Assembly (NCBI RefSeq): GCF_014898815.1
Contig: NW_026515455.1
Coordinates: forward strand, 248,001 to 312,000
DNA: 64,000 nt
Source of the DNA: Panonychus citri
Taxonomy: Eukaryota > Arthropoda > Arachnida > Trombidiformes > Tetranychidae
Direction of reading: 5' to 3'
Part shown: positions 23,333 to 33,448 of the stretch, in pieces
Layout of the letters: each line of letters begins with the position of its first letter
Numbering within the stretch: position 1 is the stretch's first letter
Translations under genes and position numbers: made by a program
The notes under the pieces: generated by a model
What the model was told of the DNA's origin: nothing
The model's input: only the letters and a program-made list of their open reading frames with translations
Databases searched by the model: none

Positions 23333-23737
23333 TCACAGAACAGATTTAATTGTTATCGCTCTGATTTTCCTTATTCCATCATGTTCACTTGCAATTAAAT
23401 CCATTCCAATGGTTGGTAAATTATTACAATCACCCGGCTTTGGTTTAATTGGATTCTCAACTGGATCAGATGGTTTGGAAGCATCAATTTTGTTAATTGA
23501 TTGATTTAATTTCTCAATATTGGTTTCAACTGTTTTATTTGGTTTAATTGCAAAGGGACCATCTCGATAACTTGACATTTTAATATGATTAAAAATTACT
23601 TGTGCTCGTTTCCGAGCATTTAATTGTAGAGCTGATTTACTTTGATTAGTTGATGTTGGTGGACTTGTTGATTGGGAAACTGTTGATGAACATGGTAAAT
23701 AATCAACGATTGTTTTATTATTATTCACTTGGGCCAT
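23333..23737 (-). CDS. Hypothetical protein, 134 residues, single exon
   Basis: I do not recognise this protein. The ORF has an ATG start and reads as hydrophilic and low in cysteine. A Ser/Thr/Pro-rich N-terminal third precedes a basic segment (ALQLNARKRAQVIFNHIKM) and a Lys/Pro-rich second half. No signal peptide or membrane segment is visible. Its length without stops in AT-rich DNA, its balanced composition and the absence of an overlapping gene favour a real coding exon. It may be one exon of a longer gene or a lineage-specific protein. Confidence 0.45.
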   Translation of the reverse strand: MAQVNNNKTIVDYLPCSSTVSQSTSPPTSTNQSKSALQLNARKRAQVIFNHIKMSSYRDGPFAIKPNKTVETNIEKLNQSINKIDASKPSDPVENPIKPKPGDCNNLPTIGMDLIASEHDGIRKIRAITIKSVL

Positions 23738-24506
23738 TCTCCTAAATTAATATCACATTTAACTCGATGGATTTTAAATTATCTGGTCAGTTGAAGGTCA
23801 CTAATTACAAGTTAATTATGATCACAATTGAAGTGATGGCTCATTGAAAACCATGAGGATAATGAAAACAATCAACTTGTTGTCTTGTAAGTTACTTGTT
23901 GACTACCAAACACTAATCAAGATTAGATTGAAGTAAGAACAAAAAATTAGATTACTTAATAGAGAAAAGGATTAATTGTAAGTGGATAAATTATTTTCTT
24001 TAACTAATCAATTGTGATTTTTTCTCTTCATTCTTGCTCTTTGATACTACAAGTCACCTTTTTTCTCAATCAAAATAATCAGTTAATTAACGAAGCAAAA
24101 AGAGAAACAATTTTAAACACGTTAACCTCGTCGTTTGTGACTGATTAATGTTCTGATAATTGTTGGATTGCTGAAAAAAATTCTATTAGTTTAACTGTTG
24201 AATTAAATTGCTATTAGTTAAAATAGGTAGATTATCTGATTGAAAATTCGATTGCAATCAAAACACATTCAACGATTCGGTTCAATTACTATTTTTGTTG
24301 ACTTTTTGTTTCGTTCGAAAATTTTGATTGATAAAATTATCGTAAATGTCATAATTAGCATTTATCATTTCAAGATTTAAGAATTAATTGCTTGTTTATA
24401 TTAATCCATAAGTTTTAAGAAAATTTAGAAAATTTTTCTCTTTATATTTATCAAGAATCTAACAATTAGAACTCGTCTTTGTACAATTATGAATTTACAT
24501 GAATCG
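23738..24506. other. Intergenic, upstream of the orphan ORF / downstream of NOA1
   Basis: AT-rich sequence between two minus-strand genes, presumably NOA1 3'UTR plus the orphan's promoter. No exon or regulatory motif was recognised. Confidence 0.45.
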
Positions 24507-27008
24507 TTAATAAGTTAATCTAAATTGTTTCTCTTTTCTGTCTAATGTTTCCTCTTTGTATTCAGGTAGTTTTCGTTGAGGATCCGGTTGTTTTTCACCA
24601 ATTAAGTAACCATCATCGCCGATTTCATCGATTGTGGTTTTACCTGCCTCGTAACAAGGCGTCCCTTTGATTTTAGGTCCTCGCATATTGACAGCAAATG
24701 GTAACAATGATGGTTGACGGACATAAATTCCTCTCCCTTCTGGCGTGAAAGCTTTAAGGACCAGATCAGTTGATTCGTCAGCGGTAACTGATATCCAGCC
24801 TGCAGAAGAAAGGACAACATCAGCACAACTTTCTCTCCACCCGATTCCAGTTAAATCGATTTCTTTTGGAATAAGAATTGGCCATTTGCTTAACCTTTCA
24901 GTTCCACCAATCGGTACCCCGAGCATTTCAGATCCAAGGAAAGTATTGTAAAACTGGTTGGCTTGTTCGGTGAAAGTTACATGAATGGGTAAATAATGAG
25001 AAGCAAAAACTGTCAACAAGATATTTTGACGAGCGTGAACCACATCAAGACGACCCAGTCCTCCGATAAAAAGCGATTGGAAAGGCCAAAGAGAAAATGT
25101 CCTCGGAACAATTGTTTCTCTAGGAATTGTCTTAATCAGTTCTTCGGTTGTTAAAAGAGTTAACAATTGCTCTTTGTAAACTGCACCCGGAGTATCATAG
25201 AAAAATCGATAATTTTTGTAGGCAAAATCGGCAGCATCGAATGCTTTGGGTGAAACATGTTTCGTAGCCATCGGATGGCCACTTTCAACGGAAAATGGTA
25301 AATTCTCATGGAAAGAAGTATCAACACGATCATTCAATATGGCTAATCGAGGATTCTTAGTTTGACGATATAATGTAAGTCGCATATCCTTTTCTTTCTG
25401 TCTCAATTTTTCATGTCTTTTTAATCTGACACGTCTCAGTCTTAATAACCAACCACGAAGTTGATTAATAGGAAATCGCAGCAGATTAAGAGTCGTTCCA
25501 GGCCACAGACTAGTAGTTGCACGTTGAATTAAATCGTTTTTCCGATTTGCACATAAATCTGATTGTAATAATGCATTGAACAAGGTTGATTTTCCAACAT
25601 TAGTACAACCAACTAAATATATGTCTCTGGTTCCATTGTCATCATTTAGTAATTTAGTGATTAACCTTTCGACACCATATCCTGTTTTGGCGCTGATTAA
25701 ACAAGTATATCGGATATTTATGCCCTCTTCGGCTCCATGAGCATTTCTAACCGCCTGTTTCAGCGCTTTTTCAATTCTTTCCAAGTAACCAACACCATCC
25801 TTAGGGAGTAGATCTACTTTATTGCCGACAATATAGATTTTTCTATTTTTACCAATCAATTTGATAATATTTGGCCATATGGATCCAGGAAAATCTGTCA
25901 TATCAACCATGATAATAACGATCCCTGTCTTTTGCTGAATCTCAGTGATAATTGCAGGATATAAATTAGTAGGTACGTTGACGTCAATTGAAACATTGTA
26001 ACTGTGCAAATAGTCACATCTCTGGCAAACACGTTTCTTCAACTCAGATGGCTTTAATTGCTTGTAAACTTCACTAGGAATATAACCTGGAAGAGCTTGA
26101 TCAGTACAATGCAGATAAGCACCACAACCTCCGCACGGAATTGTACTTGGTTTGACCCTTGGATCCGGTGAACCATAATTACGACGCCATAACTCTGCTC
26201 CCCAGCCTTTTATTTCTTCCTCATAGTCAATTGGTTTGATATTTTGTAAATTATGAGCTAAATTTTGAACAAAATTATGATGTTTTAAAAAATTCTCATA
26301 ATCCTTATCAACCAAACCAGAAGGAAATGTTTTTGGCTTAGCCAATTTCTCAGCAGTTTCTTGATCAGATTGTTTAAGTTCATCAAGCAATTCAAACGGA
26401 AATTGTATCGCCTTGTTATCATATGTATCTGTAAAAAATACAAGTTGATGATAATTAATTGTATCAGATGTTTACACTTCATATTAGTTAATTACCTTGA
26501 CTTGTTTCAATTGTGGTGTCAGTTGACTTCTCTTGAGTCATTTTATCACAGAGAGGTTTGAATTTTGTATCAATTAACGATTCATTTGACTTTAAATAAT
26601 TTGCCAATGAGGCCGGTATTTTATCTGAAAACGATATTTGCTTTTTGGCCACTTCTTCTGCCCATTGTTGTAAAGCTTTTTGCAATTTAAGAGTCCAGTA
26701 TCTTGGCCGAGCTCCATCACCGAACCCAGTTAAACTCAATGGTAATGGAACATATTTGGCCGCTTTATCATCTTCGAATCTTCGTCTCCAGCCAGTCCAA
26801 TCAATTAATTTCTGTTCATCTTGTTTCTTCCATTCTTCCAATTGATCCTTTTCTTAGCGACAATTAAAGCCTCTTCAATTGCATGTTTCTCCTCTAACTT
26901 TCTTAATCTCTCTTGGGCAACACGAACAGATCGTACTCCACGTCTAGAACACCTTAAATATGATAAATTGTCAACACAATTAACAGTCAAATGGTTAATT
27001 TTCAACAT
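24507..27008 (-). CDS. NOA1: NOA1, mitochondrial circularly permuted GTPase (YqeH family), 2 exons, one base missing
   Basis: NOA1 acts in mitochondrial small-subunit ribosome assembly and was once misnamed nitric-oxide-associated. Exons: 27008-26496 and 26428-24507, with a 67-nt intron. A zinc-binding CGGC...CQRC pair (IPCGGCGAYLHC, RVCQRC) precedes the permuted GTPase: G4 GNKVDLLPKD, G5 SAKTGYGVE, then G1 GCTNVGKSTLFN, G2 WPGTTLNLLRFPI and G3 FYDTPG. The conserved tail includes IVPRTFSLWP, VPIGGTERL and SSAGWISVT. Exon 1 breaks by one missing base in TTTT 26849-26852 (plus strand): the reading frame ending IVAKK continues as QLEEWKKQDEQ one frame over. With the base restored the total is 811 residues. 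The N-terminal ~190 residues, rich in charged and aromatic residues (WTGWRRRFEDD, ARPRYWTLKLQKALQQWAEE), are not familiar to me. Confidence 0.92.
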
Positions 27009-27373
27009 TCTTTAGTTATTGAATTACAACCGTTAGAAAAAAACATGGTTTCAACAGCTGATCACAAGACATCACATGGTTTCATTGATTGAAAGCAAAT
27101 GTAACATTTTCAAGGTAAACTCATCAATCCAAATCAATATCAACACTTGATTAAAATTCCGGTGAAGATAAAATATTCAATTGTCCTGTTACTTGATGAC
27201 AGGTCAATTTGGTTCCAATTGCAATTCACCTCAACACGATTTGAGAGACCAAATTAATTCACAATTAGATCGCCATCTGTTGATTAACCAGAATCACGTT
27301 TCTCTTTGGGTCTTTCACTAAACACAAAAGATGAACCAGAAATTTAACTGGTGATGGAAAATCAGCTGTTAGA
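27009..27373. promoter_or_regulatory. Divergent promoter region, NOA1 (-) / small orphan gene (+)
   Basis: 365 bases between two divergent start codons. It contains the word CGCCATCTGTTGA at 27271-27283, whose complement shares the AGATGGCG core of the CTCF-like sites near GOSR1. No TATA box can be assigned. Confidence 0.5.
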
Positions 27374-27781
27374 ATGAAAAACCGAAACCGAGGTAGATAT
27401 TTATCTTCTTCTTCATTATCTGGATACTTTTCTTTGGATAATCACAGGAAAACAAGTACCACAAAAGGTGGAGTAAATATTTAATTCTCTGCTCATGACT
27501 ATCTCTTTCTTTCTTTCTTTCTCTTCTTTCATTTCACTTTTCTCAGGTTCTTTCTTTAGGTTTGTTACGACAAAAGAAGGAGTAGTTTCAATGGTTCCCC
27601 AGACTCAAAGGGAAAAGTAACACCAAAAGATACACCCAATGAATGGCCGCCATTTACAAATGTCGTATTAAATCACCATAAACAGACAATTAACTCACAA
27701 GCCAATGGTACAACTGGTCAACAATCAAACCAAAATGAATCTTTTAAAAAAACAATAAATATGGAGATTACAAATTCTTAA
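27374..27781 (+). CDS. Hypothetical 106-residue protein, two exons
   Basis: I do not recognise this protein. Exon 1 is 27374-27472, from an ATG to a GTAAAT donor. Exon 2 is 27560-27781, after a TTTCTTTAG acceptor. Both are multiples of three, giving 106 residues that are open throughout. Neither exon is long enough to stand out as an ORF alone. The sequence is basic and Ser/Asn-rich: a start MKNRNRGRYLSSSSLSGYF, a possible kinase-type site KRRSSFNGS, then NEWPPFTNVVLNHH and an Asn/Gln-rich tail. No membrane segment. It lies 365 bases from the divergent NOA1 start and about 600 bases before tuberin on the same strand. Confidence 0.5.
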
Positions 27782-28392
27782 ATAATTGTTACATAATCAA
27801 TCACTCATAAGACTCAAATGACACAATGAATTCTCTCTTCTACTTAATCACATAGAGATCAACAAATTTTGCAATTTCCTTAAATGTCAATCTGAAAAAA
27901 AGAAATCAAAGTCAAAACAATTGGATCAAATTTAAATGTCAATTGATTAGAAAAAAATTAATTCTTTTCTTAATTGTTCTTAGACAAGTGTCTCCATCTG
28001 ATGGAACTCATCAGGAAAGTTGTTCTTTATTCCGGTCGCTTAGCAACGAGATAAACTCAAAGATTTTCTTTTTAAATTGTAATTTAAATTAATTTAAATT
28101 CGCTTGTTATTGTGGATTAGTTGTTTGTTAGATTGTACTCATTGTTGATTAAATTATTTCCATATTTTATCAATGATTTAATTTTATTCGACTTTTGTTT
28201 AGATTGAACGTAAAGTGATTACAACGGAACTGGAAAAAGTATTCGGATCCTTTTCCTATTGAAAACCGGGTATGAATCGGATTTAACTCGGATATAAATC
28301 GGTCTCTATTGTTGTCTGCTGATAGTTGTTAATGTTGACTGATGGTGATTTTTAGTTGTGTTACGAATTGGTTTGAGTAAAGCTTGGTCACA
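27782..28392. other. Intergenic / tuberin promoter and 5'UTR
   Basis: AT-rich. A CCATCTGATGG word sits at 27994-28004, part of the AGATGG-type motif set. A short open stretch follows an AG at 28200 but hits a stop after 19 codons. An in-frame TAA lies five codons upstream of the tuberin ATG, supporting that ATG as the start of this transcript. Confidence 0.5.
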
Positions 28393-31300
28393 ATGGTGAG
28401 TAAAAATTTCTCTTTGTTAAACATTTTCCTATTCATTTTAATTGTTTTCTTTTAATTAACCTAAAAAACAAGAGAAAAAAGGAGAGAAAGAGAGAGAGTG
28501 TGATTGTATGAATGAGAGAGAGAGAAAGAGAGAAAAGATTTTTAAATCTCTTTTTCCATCTTTTTGTACTTCTACTCTTACTTATTTTTTTTTTGCTTCT
28601 TGATTTTCTTTTTTTACTCTCAGGGTTTGACCAATTCTCCACCGTTGGATGAAATGTTCCCCAAAATTATCAATTCACTTGAAAACGAAAAAGATTGGGA
28701 ACAGTTAAGTGGTGTACTCAACAAATTGCCATATTTCCTCACAACTGAAGCCTTAATTCACAATTCAAGTTCAGAACATATTAACAAATTAACCCAAACT
28801 CTTTGTTCCATGGTAAGAATTTCCTTTCTAATTTATTCTTTGCAAATTGTTCAGCTCAGCTGTCATCACCATTGAAAGATCTGTGTATGTGTCCATTGAC
28901 TCATCAATAGAAAAATAATTCTCTCTGTAAACCTGTCATCTATCTGAATTAGATTTGTTTTGTGGTTTCATTTGCTTGACTAATCAATCCATGAATTGAT
29001 CAATCAACCTACAAATATTCATTACCTCATCATTCCTTTTCTTAATTTTCTTTCTTTCTTCAATTTTTCCCTTCACCTATCGCAGGTTGAAAAACATGTT
29101 ACTTTTGAGCGACTTTCCAACACCCCTGAACGGATGAATAATGCTCTATTCCAAAGTTTCATATACCCAATACTTTCAAATCTTGTTGCATATCACAAGC
29201 TAATTGAACCAGCTTCACAGGTAAAGTCTCTTGGAAGAATATTGATTAACTCATTTTCCTCTTTCATTTCTGAAAACTCATCTAACTTTACATATTCTAT
29301 TCTCTTTTCCTCTTGGTGAAACTGTCAACTTTTAATAACATGGAAAAATCTATACAGAGTTTACTGGTTAGAACTCTTTATTTAGGATTACCTAATCGTC
29401 AAGCTACTTGCCAGTGTATTAATGCGCTGTCTTTGTGTGTTGTCGAAATGCAAGATACTATGATCAAACATCTACCACAAGTCCTCCTTAGCCTCTCTAA
29501 GATTTCGTCTACAGTAGCAATTGCAATACCTTTTCTTGAGTTTCTTTCTTGTAAGTAAATCAATTTCTATTATTTTCAATATAATAGGTAACCTGAAACC
29601 ATCATGCTAATTGTTACTCTGCTCTCCTTCTCCTTCTCCTTCTCTCTGTCTTTTCTTACAGATGTAACTCTCCACTCTCGCCTTTACAAGGATTTTGTAT
29701 CTGACCAGTACTTGAACATCTTTGCTGTTGTCCTTCCTTTCACCAACCCATCAAAGTAAGAATGACAAATATCAAAATTAGACATTTTCGACTTACCTTT
29801 TCTTTTGTCTTTCTAAAGGTTTTCAGACTATATTGTAGCGATGGCCTTTAGAGTTATGTCTATGTGGTTCTTGAAGTGTCGTTTATCATATCGTAAAGTT
29901 ATCATTAAATACATAATAAAAGTAAGAAATCGGCATAAATTCAGAATACGCAAACTTTTTCGAGTTACCAAATTTTGTTTAACTCACTTTCTATCTTGAT
30001 AGGGACTGCAAGTGAACGTTATATCATCTATTGCGGAAACTGCAGAAATTCGTAAAAGAAGTGGAAGTTTCAATTCAGATGTTGCAGTGAAAAGGTAAAT
30101 ATATTATTTCTATTTAAACAATTGATCAAGTTAACTTTTTTCCCATTATCCATTTCGTTTTTACAGCAATGAGTCTCAATCCAATACGAATGCACAGAAT
30201 GTGAGCTCTTCTACCTCTTCTCTGTTGCATTCCAATGAAAAATTTCACACGGAATTGGTGGAATCTCATATGGATCTCTTGTCTCGATACACCCAAGGAT
30301 TGTGTTCAACATTGCCAGAGCCGATTGGTTCGGATATGCTTCTCGATAGATCTATTAGTTCAACTTGGCTTATGGGTCAAAGGCTGATCACTATCACCAC
30401 GAGTGGTTGTCGAGCTAGAACATTCGTTGATGGTTATTGTGAACGATGTTTTAGATTTTGTAAACTAGGAACGGGCTCTGATTTTTCTAATGACGAAGTA
30501 TTCAACCCTATCAGAAATTCTTCGACGTTAAATGAGCCGAGAAGTTTTAATCAAACTCTTGATTACAGTGGAGTATTGACAACTAATTCAACAATAAATC
30601 ACTCCAGTGAAAATGAGAGGAACATAAATACTTCAAGAAGGAGACATCAATCTGCGATCACTCCTAATTTAACCAGTACCAGTAAACCAACTGCCCGTGC
30701 ATTGGACGATTCTCACCTTAACTCTAACAGTTCATATGCTGTAAATGATGATTACGAAGAATCAAGTACCTGCTCGTGTTGGTGTGAAGGTTGGGCTGAA
30801 GTTTTGATCCGAAGACCAAGTGGAACAACTTGTTGGAAAATGAAGATCCAAAATAGACTAAATATACCTTGTTATCCTTGCAGCCCATTTGACAGTTTAA
30901 CAAATGATTTAACACCTATATATCCTTCAAAACCAGTTAAAATTGATTTCAATGATGCTGAGATTGATTCAAGTGTAGTGCGTGGTGAAGACGCTCTGGC
31001 TTCTGATACACCAGAATCATCTCCGCCCGTTTTTAGGCGAGCAAGTTCCAGCCCTGACATGGAGAGAGGAGAAGTGATTGGTCAAAACTCGAAAAATACT
31101 TCAGCCTCAGGATCACCTGCAGCAGCGAAAGAAGTGATATCGGATAACGGTGATCTTAATATTCTGTGTGAGGAAGAAAGTGATGAAAATAACATGGCTA
31201 AATTGTCTCGTGCATCGTCCCTTGGAAAAGCGGATTCTAAAACCTCACCCTTTTCCCGTGCATCTTCATTTAGTTGGAAATCACCTTCAAGATTTAGCAC

Positions 31301-32913
31301 AAAAAAAGCCTCAGAAGCCTCAACTCTCAGTCCAGGTCCTGACTCAGCTGGTAAAGAAGTTTTTTTCAATTCAGATATTAAATCAGATTTGGATCCTGAG
31401 ACTTTGATTGAAGGCAAAAATTACTCTAGCCAAACAATTATTTCTCCATTAAAAGCCACCATAAGTTCAAATTTGCCTTCAAATCCCCGGACTCCCCCTA
31501 AAACTCCAGCTAAATTAGAGGATATCAATGAATCTAAGACGGAAAACTTTAGTCATGTGCCAAGGGGTAGACTGGCTACTATTTCGGTGATGAGTCCAGC
31601 TTTAGTCCGTTCAAATGCAACTACCTCAGTAAAACGAAGCTCCTCAAATCAACGTATTACTGAAGTTTCTAATCCTCGAAATGACGGGATTAAGCCAAGT
31701 TTTATTTTCTTGCAATTCTTTTATAATTCTTCAATAAGTGATGAAAACAGTAAAGGTGAGAAGCCTTTGATGCTTCCAAAAAGTGACATCATTCGAAATG
31801 CTCTTAACAATTTGGATCGTATTTTACCTCATGAGATACACAAAATAGGAGTTATTTATATTGGAACGGACCAGCACAAAGACTTGAATAAAATACTTTC
31901 CAATCGTTTTGGATCTTTCCGTTATATCAAATTTATCCGTGGTTTAGGTAACATAATTAAACTCCAAGACATTGACACTTCCAAATGTTATATTGGTGGA
32001 TTGGCACAAGGTGGACAAGACGGAACCTTCGCAATCAATTGGCAAGACAATTTAACTCAAGTAGTTTTCCACGTTTCCACCTTCATGCCCAATAAAGAGA
32101 ATGATCCTGAACGGGCTTCTAAAATCGCTCATATTGGAAATGATTGTATCTGCATCATTTACAATAACAGCGGCCAAGATTTGGCTGTTAACGATGTTAG
32201 GGTACGTAGAGCTTTAATTTCATCAATTCAATATTGTAATTAACGTTTTCTCTTCTTTGTCTTTTTTACAGATAAGTAAATTTGTGGTTGCAGCTATTGT
32301 AATACGACCATTAGAATATGAGAGTAATCTGGTGATGATTCAATTATTTGATGAAGGTAAGAATCATCAATCACTCACCTGTTTAAAATAGACAATGTTT
32401 TTAACTATCGATCGTCAAGAGAACCCTTTTTGCTAATTTCTTTTTATTGACTATTTATTTTCAGGCTTAAAAGATATAATTGGTCCTCGAGAATCAGTCG
32501 TACTATCTGACACCGCTCTGCCCAATTATATTCGCCAGCTTAGTATGAATCTTAACGTAAGTTGAATACAATTTATTTCGTGCTTTTGTTTTTATCTTTC
32601 TCTTCTTTAAATTTGAATTTAATTCATTTCTCTTGTCATCTTTCAGATCGCATCTTTGATTTATCATAGCAAAAGATCCATAAGCACTGGTTCTCTTTAC
32701 GCATCTAATTGTGTTGAAAGGCTTCGACAAATTGAAAGGATTAAACAAAAGACGTTAGAGCATATTAGAAGTGCTGAACTTCAGAGCCAGAAACAATTTT
32801 CTTCATTCTCACCAAATAGCAGGTCAACAATATCAAATTCGGATCTTGAAGACATCTATTCGAATCCACCCGATTGTGATAAATTTCCAGACGATTTCAC
32901 CACTTATATCTAG
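28393..32913 (+). CDS. TSC2: Tuberin/TSC2, Rap/Rheb GTPase-activating protein, 11 exons, apparently N-terminally short
   Basis: Tuberin, with hamartin, turns off Rheb and so mTORC1. Exons: 28393-28395 (ATG only), 28624-28812, 29086-29220, 29358-29550, 29662-29755, 29819-29921, 30003-30094, 30167-32201, 32272-32356, 32465-32556, 32647-32913. The 3288 nt give 1095 residues against 1807 in human. The tuberin domain is clear: DWEQLSGVLNKLPYFL, ALSLCVVEMQDTMIKHLPQV, AIPFLEFLS. A Ser-rich linker follows, then RapGAP signatures (HKIGVIYIGTDQ, YIGGLAQGGQDG, AHIGNDCICIIYNN, with the Asn-thumb GND retained). The C-terminal helix reads CVERLRQIERIKQKTLEHI. Sequence matching human residues 1-650 is absent, and the 1.4 kb back to NOA1 has no room for it. 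Exon 8 uses an unusual GTACGT donor. Confidence 0.93.
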
Positions 32914-33448
32914 TATTGAAAGGAAAAGGATGAAATAAATCAACAAAGAAAAAAAGGAAAAAAAGCTGATGACCAACAGAATTTTGTTGAAAAAAAACGA
33001 TAAGAGAAACGAAAATGAGAAAATTAATGTTTGATAAAATATTGGACAAAATGCTCTCATCGTGAAAATGAATTTATAAATCTACAAACACAAAATTACT
33101 TTAGATAAATCAGTTTTGATTAATTTATTAATGCTGATGAAAAAAAGTAGAACTGAATTTAATACAATATATAAAACAAACGATATTAAACCCAAGCTTA
33201 ACAAAAAAAACTTGCTTTAATTATCTATCATTGAAGATAGATTATCAATGGTGAATTAATTTGGTCATGATAATCAAGTTGGTCGTTAATGATAATTATG
33301 AGTCCAAAACTCCGCAAAGACCACAAATCACAATGTAAAACAAAAAATTAATCCAATTAATTATTGAAATCAAGTCTAATTGAAGATGCCAATGATAATA
33401 TTGGTAAAAAAGTGAAGAAGATGAGTTATTAATGATTGATTTAATTGA
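32914..33448. other. Convergent intergenic, tuberin and Cys-rich gene A 3' ends
   Basis: AT-rich 3' region of two convergent genes. An AATAAA at 32934-32939, about 20 bases past the tuberin stop, could be a poly(A) signal but is close to the stop. Nothing else was recognised. Confidence 0.4.
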
